Below, piece by piece: positions 38,331-47,271 of a stretch of 47,271 bases of DNA. Origin of the DNA: Bdellovibrionales bacterium (GTDB lineage Bacteria; Bdellovibrionota; Bdellovibrionia; Bdellovibrionales; UBA1609); contig JALHOQ010000005.1 in the NCBI GenBank assembly GCA_022842925.1, positions 1 to 47,271 on the forward strand, written 5' to 3'. Every line of letters begins with the position of its first letter. The stretch's first letter is position 1. The position numbers and the translations under genes are program-made. The notes under the pieces are model-generated. The model did not search any database, was not told where the DNA came from, and saw only the letters and a program-made list of their open reading frames with translations.

Positions 38331-39221
38331 GTGGAAATCATTCGTCACATACCGCACGGCCAGACCAAGAGCGAGCGCATTGCATCTCCGCCGCGTCCAA
38401 GCCCGAAGCCAAAATACGACCTCGAGGATCTTTACTGCCTGATGCAGGCCAACCCGAACGATAGCGTCACTGCGATCGAACTTGCTCGCCGTCTCAATGG
38501 GTTAGGTCGTGAGGAGGAGGCCCTTAAAATTCTGGAGAGCGTGATCAAAATCGACTCTCGTTTCGAAACAGTGTTGGCGCTCGCGCTTCTCGAGGAGAAG
38601 ATGGGGCAGGAAGACGCCGCCTTGCTGCATCTTCAAGAAGCTCTACTGATCGCGCCCGATGAGCAGCCTGAGATTTTCGACATATTTAAAACGCTCGGCA
38701 ATATCTATGTTCGTCGCGGAGATTTTGACTCGGCCGAGGATAACTATTTCAAAGCCTATCGGATGAATTCCGAATCCGATGTTTTGCTCGTCAATCTGGG
38801 CACGCTTTGCGTTCAACGCTCGGATTGGGATCAAGCGCTGGAGCGCTTTCGCGCGGCATTAAAGATCAATGTGCAGAATGATAAAGCCTGGGTCGGCCTG
38901 GCGATCGGTCACCGCATGAAGGGTGATCTGGAATTGTCATGGGCCAATCTTGAGACGGCGTTGGAATACAATCCGCTGAACGAGGTGGCGCTGACACTGG
39001 TCACCGACTGGGGAATTCACGCCGCGAAGGACTCGCGCGTCTTGGAGCTCATCCGTCAGTTTTTGGTTGAGGGGGGCTGGAATGAGCGCTTCAGTCTGGC
39101 CTTTTCGTGGCTCAGCTGGCGACGCGGGGACGCCGACATTGCACGCCTGGAATTGGAGCGCCTTCTGGCGGTGAATCCCGGCAACGCGCAGGCTCTCGAA
39201 CTCGCGAGTCAAATCAAATGA
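38331..39221 (+). CDS. TPR-repeat protein (GTG start)
   Basis: Repeated TPR helices (FKTLGNIYVRRGDFDSAEDNYFKAYRMN; VNLGTLCVQRSDWDQALERFRAALKIN). Confidence 0.8.
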   Translation: MEIIRHIPHGQTKSERIASPPRPSPKPKYDLEDLYCLMQANPNDSVTAIELARRLNGLGREEEALKILESVIKIDSRFETVLALALLEEKMGQEDAALLHLQEALLIAPDEQPEIFDIFKTLGNIYVRRGDFDSAEDNYFKAYRMNSESDVLLVNLGTLCVQRSDWDQALERFRAALKINVQNDKAWVGLAIGHRMKGDLELSWANLETALEYNPLNEVALTLVTDWGIHAAKDSRVLELIRQFLVEGGWNERFSLAFSWLSWRRGDADIARLELERLLAVNPGNAQALELASQIK

Positions 39222-39844
39222 CGGAGTTGGTGTGGGAAACCTCCCAAACGGGACTTCAGGTGCCGCGCTGGAAAGGGCGTCTTCTCGCATCGCGATTAGA
39301 CCCGGAACAGGAAGCCCGCGCATGGGTTCAGCGGCGCACGACTTTTTTAGAGAAAACTCAAACTGTTTTTGTTTTAGGATTAGGCGGCGCCTTTCATGTG
39401 CGTGAAGTTTTGCGCCGGTCCGCCGCGCGTGTGATCGTGATTGAGCGGGAGAGCGAAATCGCCGCCGCCGTAATGCCGGGTGTGTTGGACGAGTTCGGGC
39501 CGCGAGTGGGAGTGGTGGTGGTGGAGCGGCCATCCGACCTCCGCGGTGAAGGTTTGATTCGTGAGGGGCTAGTCACCAGCTTTTTAACCTTGGAACATCC
39601 GCCATCGGTGGCAGGCGCTCGCGAGTTTTACTCGGCGTGCGCGGCCCTGTTAGTGGGGCGCGAGTGGGGGGCGTTGACGTGGCAGTGGCGGCTGAAGGGC
39701 TTTGCCGACTTCGAGTCGCAACCTCGGGTCGAGCGATCCGATAAGGCCCTGACTATATATGATTTGGAGCAGACCGAACTTGTGCGCAATTCGGTCGAGC
39801 GCGAGCGACTCTTGCTCAAAGCTTTACGGGAGCTGGTGAAATGA
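39218..39844 (+). CDS. Maf (motility accessory factor) N-terminal-like Rossmann protein
   Basis: TVFVLGLGGAFHVREVLRRSAARVIVIERESEI; ATGA overlaps on both sides. Confidence 0.45.
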   Translation: MTELVWETSQTGLQVPRWKGRLLASRLDPEQEARAWVQRRTTFLEKTQTVFVLGLGGAFHVREVLRRSAARVIVIERESEIAAAVMPGVLDEFGPRVGVVVVERPSDLRGEGLIREGLVTSFLTLEHPPSVAGAREFYSACAALLVGREWGALTWQWRLKGFADFESQPRVERSDKALTIYDLEQTELVRNSVERERLLLKALRELVK

Positions 39845-41388
39845 AGATTCTCGTGGTCAGTCTCCTGCGTCTCGGCGATTTTGTTATGCATGTGCCGGCC
39901 ATCGCCGGATTGAAAAACAAATACCCGCGGGCCAAGATCGATGTCCTATGCCATCGGCCGGTGGCGGCGATGCAACCCATGCTGCCGATAGTGGATCGCT
40001 GGTGGACCTTGGATCGCGATGAATTGCAGGCGGGACTCGGCCGAGCTGAGATTCCGATGCTCACGGCGTTCGATGTGCTACGCGAGCAATGTGAGGCGAT
40101 TAACGCCGAAAAATACGATCTCATCGTGAACCTCACGCAGACCCATTTCTCCGGCTACCTGATGGGCTACTTTGTCGCCAGGGCGAAGTTGGGGCTCACT
40201 CACAACCCAAACGGTGGCTCCGACTTTCATTCACCTTGGTTTCGTTACCTCGATGAACATGCCGACGATCGTGATGTGTTTCACTTCGCTGACGTATTCG
40301 CTCAGGCGTCGGAAACATTCGGAGAAGCGCGGCGCTGGCCGCTGGTGCTGACACCAAAGGGAGATGCGGAAGTTCGCGCCTTGGGGTTGCCCCGGGGTCG
40401 CGAGTGGATCGCCATTCAGGCCCTGACTTCCGATGATAAGAAAAACTGGGGTGTAGAGACTTGGGCGACGTGGCTCGCGCAGATGCGGGAGAGGCGTCCG
40501 GGCTCGCACTTTGTGCTGATCGGTGCGCCGAACGAAAAGGAGCGCCTGCAAGCGATCTTGGAACGCGTCGCCGATTCGGAAAAGTTTATTGCGCTCGCCA
40601 TTCTTTCGCTGGAGGGGGTGCTGTCGCTCTTGCAGCGAGTGACTTTGCTGGTGACAGGCGACACCAGCATTAAGCATCTGGCCAACGCCGGCCGCTGTCG
40701 AGTGGTCGAATTGGCTTTGGGATCGAGCGACTTTCGCCGCACGGGAATTTATCGCGATAACAGTTTGATCGTCAGTGCGAAGCTGGCCTGCGCTCCGTGC
40801 CCTCACTCGGGCGGCTGTACCCAATCGCGGCACGAATGCGCGCGGCAGGTTGGCGCGAATGAGTTCGCTGCGGTCGTTGATCTGTATTTACAGGACGACT
40901 GGAATGCTTTACGCGCTCTCGCGCTAGGAGCCGATTTCTCCATCCGCCGGACGCGCGTGGTGGCGATGGGTTTTTGGTATGCTCAGGATGTTTCAGGTCG
41001 TGCGGCCGAAGACACTTTACAGGATTGGATTGAGCGCTCGGCTTGGAAGTTTTTGTTGAGTAGTGAAGAAAAAGGCCGAGTGCCTTCGGTGGGGACGGAA
41101 ATTTATCGATTGAAGACGGAGATCAACGATCTCGTGCCCTTGGCGGGTTTGGAGCCCCTACTGGCCAAGCTCGACTTTATTGAGAAGGAGTTGGGCGCGA
41201 AGCATTCGACGTTCACGGCGGGCTTGAGAGAATTTGAACAGTCGAAGAACGATTCCGCAGGTCAGTCCACCTTCGATCTCTCCGGCTTACGAACGCGCCA
41301 GAACAGGCTGCGATTTTTAGAGAAAGAAATCGAGATTAAAATGAAAATGGTTCGGTCCTTGAAAACCCAACTGGTGGAGAAAGCATGA
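39841..41388 (+). CDS. Glycosyltransferase family 9 (heptosyltransferase-like)
   Basis: MKILVVSLLRLGDFVMHVPAIAGLKNKYP; LLVTGDTSIKHLANAGRCRVVELALG. Confidence 0.85.
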   Translation: MKILVVSLLRLGDFVMHVPAIAGLKNKYPRAKIDVLCHRPVAAMQPMLPIVDRWWTLDRDELQAGLGRAEIPMLTAFDVLREQCEAINAEKYDLIVNLTQTHFSGYLMGYFVARAKLGLTHNPNGGSDFHSPWFRYLDEHADDRDVFHFADVFAQASETFGEARRWPLVLTPKGDAEVRALGLPRGREWIAIQALTSDDKKNWGVETWATWLAQMRERRPGSHFVLIGAPNEKERLQAILERVADSEKFIALAILSLEGVLSLLQRVTLLVTGDTSIKHLANAGRCRVVELALGSSDFRRTGIYRDNSLIVSAKLACAPCPHSGGCTQSRHECARQVGANEFAAVVDLYLQDDWNALRALALGADFSIRRTRVVAMGFWYAQDVSGRAAEDTLQDWIERSAWKFLLSSEEKGRVPSVGTEIYRLKTEINDLVPLAGLEPLLAKLDFIEKELGAKHSTFTAGLREFEQSKNDSAGQSTFDLSGLRTRQNRLRFLEKEIEIKMKMVRSLKTQLVEKA

Positions 41389-41576
41389 GCGACAACGCCA
41401 ATGATAACGAAAAAAAACTGCGCGAGGCGCTGGCCCGTTTGGAGGCATCGACCCGCAAGATTCTGGATACTCGCGGTTACTCGCGCGACGCCCGCTCTTT
41501 AAAAATGCTCGAAGAAATGCTCCGGGAGCAACTGACCAATGGCTACACTCGTAATTCAACTCGCTCGATTCGGTGA
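41385..41576 (+). CDS. Small hypothetical protein between two GT9 genes
   Basis: ATGA overlap with upstream; overlaps downstream GT9 start. Confidence 0.5.
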   Translation: MSDNANDNEKKLREALARLEASTRKILDTRGYSRDARSLKMLEEMLREQLTNGYTRNSTRSIR

Positions 41577-43311
41577 TGTATTTCAGGCCTGGCCGACGCT
41601 GAACGCGCTTCGCCGCTCGCAACCGGGTGAAGAGCTGCATCTGCTGGTGCGCGAGCGTTTCGCCGAAGCGGCCGCGTATTTGGAGTCGATGGGGGTACGC
41701 GTCCATATTCTTCCGACGCGGAAGATTCTTGCGCCCTTTTTCAGTCCCGCAGGCGGTGAGGTTTTGCGTGACGAAGCGGCTGCGTTGAACGGGATCTTTG
41801 ATTTTCTCCAGCCACTCCATGCCGTGGGGTTCTCACGAATTATCAACCTTTCGTTTTCTCCGTTCTCCAGTTTCCTGACCGACGAACTCGCTGGTGCCAG
41901 TGGGGCCGTGGTCTCGGGTTATACTCGTCACAACGACGGATTCTTAAGAATTCCCGACGACAGCAGTGCCTATTTTTTTGCTCAAGCGGGAATTGGCAAG
42001 TGGAACCGCTATCACGTCTGCGATATCTTCGCGAGCGTCGCGGGTGTCGAACTCACGCCCGAAGACTATTCCCATCCCGCGCGGGTGGGCGCCAAGGGTA
42101 ACACAGTGCTGGTTCATATTGGTGCGAGCCAGGTGAGCAAAAGCTATCCGCCCGAAATGTGGGCGGACGTTTTGCGGGGACTGGTTCATGCCGTGGAAGG
42201 GGCCATTGTAATCGTGGGGGCGGCCAACGAGCGCGCGATGAGCGAGGGCATATGTTCAAAGGTTCGCAGTGGCCGCATTCTGAACCGAGTGGGGCAGTCC
42301 AGCTTGAGCGAGCTGTGCCGCTGGGTGAACGAAGCCGCGTTGTTGATCGGCGCCGACAGTGCGCCGGCCCAAATCGCCACGCTGATGGGAACGCGAGTGC
42401 TGAATCTCTCCTGTGCCGCTGTGAATTTTTGGGAGACGGGTCCTCTCGCAGAGGGCAGTCGCATTCTCTATGCGGACGAGATGCATCAGATTTCCATCGG
42501 CCAAGTGTTGGCCGAGGCGGCTTCCATGCTGAACGGCGGACGGCCGTCGGAGAACTGCATCGTGCGGCAGAACGGCGCCTATCAGCTGCCGGTTTCTTTG
42601 CGTGACAAAGAGCCGGAAAATTTCGGATGGAAATTGCTGCAGGCCCTGTATACGTCCGCGGATTATCCCGAACTTCCGGCTGGTGCTTCGTCGCTGGCCT
42701 TCCATCGTCTTTTCGATTTAGCCGAGTTGGCCGTCGATCAATTTGAACAATGGCGGCACGAAGGTCCCTCCGCTCCGGCAAAAACGATCCTCGAGTCGGT
42801 CGATGAGATGCTCGCGGGGTTGCCGGGGATGGATCCTTTGGTTCGACCTGTGGTGGATTGGTTTCAGACGGAACGGCTGCGGCTGGGGCCCGCTTCGTCT
42901 GAGGAAACATTGAAGGCGACCCGTTCGTTGTTCGAGCAACTGTTGTGGGTGGCCGCGGTTTATCATCGAAGGGCCGAGGGCAATCGGATGCTCGGTCGCG
43001 CGGCGGATCTGGTGACTTTGTGTGCTCCTCGATTGCGCGAGTATGATTTGAATTCCATTCAGGATTCCTTTCAGGAACTGATGACCATCGCCTCCACGGC
43101 GGCGGCCGCCCCGACTAAGGTCGACGTGGTCAATCCCTGGCCCGAAGTCTTGAATCGCCTGCAAAGCGCGCTGGAAAGGCGCGACTTCATCGAAGCCGCT
43201 GACATTCTTGAAGCGGATTGGACCGAGGTGTTGAATCGTGTCCGGGGGCAGTTATCCTGGGAAGGTGGACGAGAAGGCGACGCAAACCGTACAGCTGCTG
43301 ACGCGAACTGA
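41539..43311 (+). CDS. Glycosyltransferase family 9, with long C-terminal extension
   Basis: MATLVIQLARFGDVFQAWPTLNALRRSQPG; ALLIGADSAPAQIATLMGTRVLNLS. Confidence 0.85.
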   Translation: MATLVIQLARFGDVFQAWPTLNALRRSQPGEELHLLVRERFAEAAAYLESMGVRVHILPTRKILAPFFSPAGGEVLRDEAAALNGIFDFLQPLHAVGFSRIINLSFSPFSSFLTDELAGASGAVVSGYTRHNDGFLRIPDDSSAYFFAQAGIGKWNRYHVCDIFASVAGVELTPEDYSHPARVGAKGNTVLVHIGASQVSKSYPPEMWADVLRGLVHAVEGAIVIVGAANERAMSEGICSKVRSGRILNRVGQSSLSELCRWVNEAALLIGADSAPAQIATLMGTRVLNLSCAAVNFWETGPLAEGSRILYADEMHQISIGQVLAEAASMLNGGRPSENCIVRQNGAYQLPVSLRDKEPENFGWKLLQALYTSADYPELPAGASSLAFHRLFDLAELAVDQFEQWRHEGPSAPAKTILESVDEMLAGLPGMDPLVRPVVDWFQTERLRLGPASSEETLKATRSLFEQLLWVAAVYHRRAEGNRMLGRAADLVTLCAPRLREYDLNSIQDSFQELMTIASTAAAAPTKVDVVNPWPEVLNRLQSALERRDFIEAADILEADWTEVLNRVRGQLSWEGGREGDANRTAADAN

Positions 43312-45166
43312 ACCACCCGCGTGGTGGGAGGAATTGACGCGCGATCCGTCTTTGGATTGCGTTTGGGTTGTAAGTCCGACATTCAATATTCAAGCGGGTG
43401 TCGTGCTGGTGGCGCGGCGCGAGTTCGAGCTTGAGTTTCACAAAGAGCAGTTTTCGTCATCTAAGGTTTATATTCTGTTCGACGACAATTGGACGGCACA
43501 AACTCTGCGCCGGTCGCTGAATGCGTTGAAAGGTTCTCTTTTTTTCGATTCGTCCGGAACGGTCAAGGACGCGGCCACGGTTCTAAAGGTGGCCTTGGCG
43601 CGGCAGAAGGAGCGGGGTCAGAATTCCCAGCTGCTGCAGATTATGCGCACGCAGAACAGGCAGATTGAGGATCTCAATCAAGACCTCGAGCGTGTGGTTC
43701 GCGAGCGCACGGTCTCCGAAACTGAGTCGCGCAAGGCCAGTCAAAAAAACATTTCGCGCGTGCGAGAAATTATCACGTTCATCAAAGATCTCGCTCAGCT
43801 TTTCGATATCGCCGATATGCTGCCGCTGATTCGGCGGCAGGTGAAGGAGCTGCACGCGCTGGAAGCGCCTCTGCTCTTTGTTCCGCGCGGAGACGGCATG
43901 GGCGATATGTATTACCTGCAAGGCTCAAATCCGGTGCGTCGGCGCGTGCGGGGCAAGTGGACGGTGTCAGCGCGGATTCGAATCAACCAGAGCGAGGACA
44001 GCCGTTTTCTGGCCGATACGATGGGTCGACCCTTCGCCAAGGTTCTGTGTTTTCCGTTGATCACGGCTCGGCACCAGACGGATGCTTCGCGCGCGCCCCT
44101 ACTGTTCTTTGAGCACGGCCTGACGCCCGAGGCGCTCGAGCAAATGGTCGATGGACTGAGTGAAAAGCTGCAGCCGGTGAGCTGGGCGCTCGACCGGCTG
44201 GTGTTGGAGCAAGAGCTGAAGAGCACATCGCGCGACTGGGAAATGACGTTCGATGAGCTGCCCGAGCCGATCGCGATCGTGGATCATGACGGTTCAGTGT
44301 TGCGTTCCAACTCGGCTTGGAATGAGCAATTGACTCAGGCACTGCGAATCAATTCGCACCGGATTCGACAGGGTGAGAAACTATACATCGTCGAACGTTA
44401 TCCGATTCGGGTGAACGCCGACTCGCCGCCGCTGTCTTGGGTGGTGTATCTGCGCGATGAGACTCGGTCGTGGAAGTTGAAGAGCCAGGTGGTGCAGGTG
44501 GAGAAGATGTCCGCGATCGGCCAGTTGGCCGGACATATCGCGCACGAACTCAATAACCCACTGACCGGAATTCGTTCGCTGGCCCAGGTATTACTGACAG
44601 AAACGGCGTCGGAGTCGCAAGTGCACGCGGATCTGAATGAAGTCGAAAAAGCGGCCGAGCGCTGCCAGGGAATTATAAATAATCTTCTCGAGTACTCAAA
44701 GGGCGGTTTGGACCAGCGCGTGCAGCTAACGGATCTCAATGAAGTTGTGAAAAAAACCTTACCATTTTTGAAATCGGCCCTGGGCCGTTTCCGCACGGAT
44801 ATCGACTTAAGCGAAGAGGTGTTGCCGGTAAAAGTGGAGCCGCATCTCCTTCAGCAGGTGATTTTTAACCTAGTCAACAACGCCTGCCAGGCTTTGCCGG
44901 AGAAAGGCGAAGTGCGAGTGCGCACGTCCAAGCATAAGGATTTCGCCATCCTGGAAGTCGAAGACAACGGGCCGGGAATTCCGACGGAGCTGCAGAGTCA
45001 GATTTTTGAGCCCTTCTTCACCACCAAATCGGAGGGCGAGGGGACCGGATTGGGCTTAAGCTTTAGCCGTGAGTTCGTGCGGCAGTTCGGGGGAGAGATC
45101 TCGTGCACCTCCCAGCCGGGCCGGGGGGCCACCTTTCGCGTGCAATTGAGAATGGAGCCCGTATAA
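43265..45166 (+). CDS. PAS/GAF-like sensor histidine kinase with degenerate receiver-like N-terminus
   Basis: HisKA GQLAGHIAHELNNPLTGIRSL; HATPase N- and G-boxes (NLVNNACQAL, VEDNGPGIP, GTGLGLSF). Start GTG 43265 or 43238. Confidence 0.88.
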   Translation: MDEKATQTVQLLTRTEPPAWWEELTRDPSLDCVWVVSPTFNIQAGVVLVARREFELEFHKEQFSSSKVYILFDDNWTAQTLRRSLNALKGSLFFDSSGTVKDAATVLKVALARQKERGQNSQLLQIMRTQNRQIEDLNQDLERVVRERTVSETESRKASQKNISRVREIITFIKDLAQLFDIADMLPLIRRQVKELHALEAPLLFVPRGDGMGDMYYLQGSNPVRRRVRGKWTVSARIRINQSEDSRFLADTMGRPFAKVLCFPLITARHQTDASRAPLLFFEHGLTPEALEQMVDGLSEKLQPVSWALDRLVLEQELKSTSRDWEMTFDELPEPIAIVDHDGSVLRSNSAWNEQLTQALRINSHRIRQGEKLYIVERYPIRVNADSPPLSWVVYLRDETRSWKLKSQVVQVEKMSAIGQLAGHIAHELNNPLTGIRSLAQVLLTETASESQVHADLNEVEKAAERCQGIINNLLEYSKGGLDQRVQLTDLNEVVKKTLPFLKSALGRFRTDIDLSEEVLPVKVEPHLLQQVIFNLVNNACQALPEKGEVRVRTSKHKDFAILEVEDNGPGIPTELQSQIFEPFFTTKSEGEGTGLGLSFSREFVRQFGGEISCTSQPGRGATFRVQLRMEPV

Positions 45167-45556
45167 ATGAGAGTTATGCTGGTCGACGACGAACCATTGG
45201 TCCGATTGTCTCTGCGTCGCGCGCTTGAAAAGCGTGGCCACAGCGTCTGCGAATGTGCCGACGGGCAAGTGGCACGGGAGGAATTGGCGCGATTTGAGGC
45301 CGAGTTGATTTACCTAGACGTGCTGATGCCCCGCTTGTCGGGTCCGGACTTTTTGAAGAGTTTAACGCCGCAATTGCGCCGGGGGGCGAAAGTCATCTTG
45401 ATGAGCGCCTTCGCGGGAGAGTATGATTTGCAAAAGGCGCAATCACTTGGGGCTGACTTGTTTGTGGCTAAGCCTTTTCAAGATATATTCGCCGTTGTCA
45501 GAACGGGTGAGGAATTGACCGGTGTCAGCAGAGCCGAAGCAGAAGCAAAACGGTAA
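45167..45556 (+). CDS. Response regulator receiver protein
   Basis: MRVMLVDDEPLVR ... IYLDVLMPRLSG ... VILMSA ... FVAKPF. Confidence 0.9.
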   Translation: MRVMLVDDEPLVRLSLRRALEKRGHSVCECADGQVAREELARFEAELIYLDVLMPRLSGPDFLKSLTPQLRRGAKVILMSAFAGEYDLQKAQSLGADLFVAKPFQDIFAVVRTGEELTGVSRAEAEAKR

Positions 45557-45902
45557 CGCCGTTAAGAAAAAAGTGTCTCCGTATCCGTTCGCGGGCGAGA
45601 TGACCCACGGGGCGGTAAAGGTTCTCCTGAGCATCGAACGGGTGTCCCCGAAAGGGTTAATCGCGCACGTTGTAAGCGGGATCTGTCATGTCGGGACCCA
45701 CTATCAGTGTCAGTTCTGGCTGCCCCAGGGGCGTGATCCGGTCCTAGTTGAGGGGAAAGTTTTCAAAACATTTGACCGTTCGACCGATCCGAAGGATTTC
45801 AAGAAGATCGAGCGCCTGACCGAGGTGTTGTTTTTGAAGCTGAGCGAGAAGGATCAGAAGGCGATCCTGACGTTTATGAGAGTGGTCGGCCAGAAAGACT
45901 GA
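45522..45902 (+). CDS. Small PilZ-like or hypothetical protein (GTG start)
   Basis: Overlaps the response-regulator end; VSPKGLIAHVVSG...VGTHYQCQFWLP beta-rich sequence. Confidence 0.5.
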   Translation: MSAEPKQKQNGNAVKKKVSPYPFAGEMTHGAVKVLLSIERVSPKGLIAHVVSGICHVGTHYQCQFWLPQGRDPVLVEGKVFKTFDRSTDPKDFKKIERLTEVLFLKLSEKDQKAILTFMRVVGQKD

Positions 45903-45903
45903 T

Positions 45904-46449
45904 TTGCGTATCATCTCCGGAAAATTCAAGGGCCGCCAACTGGTGAGCTTCCAGGCCGACCATATACGCCCCACTACCGATCGGGTGAAGGAATCGCTGT
46001 TCAATATTCTGATGGGCCGAATTGAGGGTGGGCGAGTGTTGGATTTGTTCTCGGGAACGGGGAATTTGGCGATCGAGTGTCTGTCGCGAGGCGCCGCCTG
46101 GGTGGATATTGTTGAGAATCATCGCAAGAGTTTAGGAATTATTCGGGAGAATTTGTCGAAGCTGGGAGTGACGGAGGGATTTAAGATCCATCCGGTGGAT
46201 GTGTTCAAGTATATCCGCGCGTTTGAGGGTGAGCCTTACGATGTTATTCTTTGCGACCCGCCGTTTACGCGGGCGTGGGCGCATGAGCTAGCCGAGGCGA
46301 TTGCCGGGAGCCGCTTATTGGGACCTGAAAGCCGACTGGTAATTGAGTCGGCGGCCAAGGAGCGTTTGGACGAATCCTACCCGGGGTTAAATCGCTTGGA
46401 CCAGCGTCATTTTGGTGATAAGTATTTGAGCTTCTTCGCGAAAGCGTGA
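45904..46449 (+). CDS. rsmD: 16S rRNA (guanine966-N2)-methyltransferase RsmD
   Basis: MRIISGKFKGRQL; RPTTDRVKESLFNIL; VLDLFSGTGNLAIECLSRGA; VILCDPPF. Confidence 0.95.
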   Translation: MRIISGKFKGRQLVSFQADHIRPTTDRVKESLFNILMGRIEGGRVLDLFSGTGNLAIECLSRGAAWVDIVENHRKSLGIIRENLSKLGVTEGFKIHPVDVFKYIRAFEGEPYDVILCDPPFTRAWAHELAEAIAGSRLLGPESRLVIESAAKERLDESYPGLNRLDQRHFGDKYLSFFAKA

Positions 46450-46453
46450 GTGT

Positions 46454-46942
46454 ATGACCAAAGCCATTTATCCCGGCAGTTTCGATCCGATCACTCTCGG
46501 GCACCTCGACATTATCGGCCGGATTGCACCCTTGTTCAGTGAGCTGACGGTGGTAGTGGCGAATTCGCGACGCAAGCAATATTTGTTTAGTTTGGAAGAG
46601 CGCGTGGGATTGATTCGCGAGAATCTTTCGCGGCTGCCGAATGTGCGCATCGACAAGTGTGATGGTTTGATTACGGATTATGCGGCGGCGTCCGGCGCGA
46701 ATGTGATGGTGCGCGGTTTGCGCGCGGTGGCGGATTTTGAGTACGAGTTCGCGATGGCGAATATGAATCGGCATCTGAAGGATTCGATTGAGACGATGAT
46801 TGTGTTTACAAAGCCCGAGTACAGCTTTGTCGCCTCGACGATGGTGAAAGAAGTGGCGTACTACGGTGGCGATTTGACGAAGCTTGTGCCGCAGAATGTG
46901 AGTGAGGCTTTGCGACTGAAAATGGAAATGACGAAGAGGTAG
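46454..46942 (+). CDS. coaD: Phosphopantetheine adenylyltransferase CoaD
   Basis: KAIYPGSFDPITLGHLDIIGRIAPLF; VRGLRAVADFEYEFAMANMNRHL. Confidence 0.97.
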   Translation: MTKAIYPGSFDPITLGHLDIIGRIAPLFSELTVVVANSRRKQYLFSLEERVGLIRENLSRLPNVRIDKCDGLITDYAAASGANVMVRGLRAVADFEYEFAMANMNRHLKDSIETMIVFTKPEYSFVASTMVKEVAYYGGDLTKLVPQNVSEALRLKMEMTKR

Positions 46943-46948
46943 TTAGGT

Positions 46949-47271
46949 ATGTTATCGAAACGCGCACGCGCGCTCAAGCCGTCGCCAACTTTGGCGATCG
47001 CGGCGAAGGCAAAGGAAATGTCAGCTCAGGGGCACCATGTGATTTCGCTGTCCGTGGGCGAGCCGGACTGGGACACTTACGATTTTATCAAAGAGGCGGC
47101 GTGGGCCGCGATCAAGGCCGGACAGACCAAGTATGCGCCGTCAAACGGAACTCCGCAGTTGCGGGGGGCGATTGCCCAGCAGGCTTCGCGTTTGTTGGAT
47201 GTCGAATACAAGCCGACTGAAGTGACGGTGAGCACGGGCGCGAAGTTCGTGCTGTTCTCGGCGCTGCAGTC
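46949..47271 (+). CDS. Class I/II aminotransferase (aspartate aminotransferase-like), truncated at window end
   Basis: MLSKRARALKPSPTLAIAAKAKEMSAQGHHVISLSVGEPDWDTYDFIKEAA... read from sequence. Confidence 0.85.
   Translation, partial: MLSKRARALKPSPTLAIAAKAKEMSAQGHHVISLSVGEPDWDTYDFIKEAAWAAIKAGQTKYAPSNGTPQLRGAIAQQASRLLDVEYKPTEVTVSTGAKFVLFSALQ

Noticed and set aside
42053-42910. 285-aa antisense ORF in the second GT9 gene
   Set aside because: Arg/Pro/Ser-rich shadow translation, no signature, overlaps a well-supported gene.
1-47271. CRISPR arrays, tRNA/rRNA genes, IS elements or prophage
   Set aside because: I saw no regularly spaced repeats, no transposase/integrase ORFs, and no recognisable tRNA or rRNA sequence.

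Overview
High-GC bacterial chromosomal window. Flagellar and envelope gene content suggests a Bdellovibrionota-like organism, but this is inference and I could not test it. Main contents: four short flagellin genes in two pairs (6.3-8.9 kb and 29.7-31.9 kb); a flaG-fliD-fliS-FlgN/FliT-like operon (35.5-38.2 kb); a TPR / Maf-N-like / two-GT9 cassette that may modify flagellin; a histidine kinase and response regulator; a TonB-dependent iron-uptake cluster with imelysin; a secreted serpin next to an HExxH protein; a 12-repeat Cys-containing Ig-like protein fused to a cytochrome c domain, followed by a CxxCH protein and a DUF1501 protein; and housekeeping genes (MeaB, HrpB, YheU, radical SAM, RsmD, CoaD, an aminotransferase). 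The most unusual signal is in the flagellin untranslated regions. Each flagellin has a sigma28-like promoter (TAAA/TTAA-N15-GCCGATAA-like). The sequence at the predicted 5' end of flagellin-1 mRNA is perfectly complementary over 19 nt to the leader of flagellin-2. The predicted 5' end of flagellin-2 mRNA is perfectly complementary over 16 nt to the leader of flagellin-3, more than 21 kb away. The 14-nt loop of a hairpin in the flagellin-2 3' UTR lies in a 13-nt exact complement of the flagellin-1 leader. Either a trans-acting RNA-RNA hierarchy between flagellin mRNAs or a DNA inversion switch could explain this, and both are testable.
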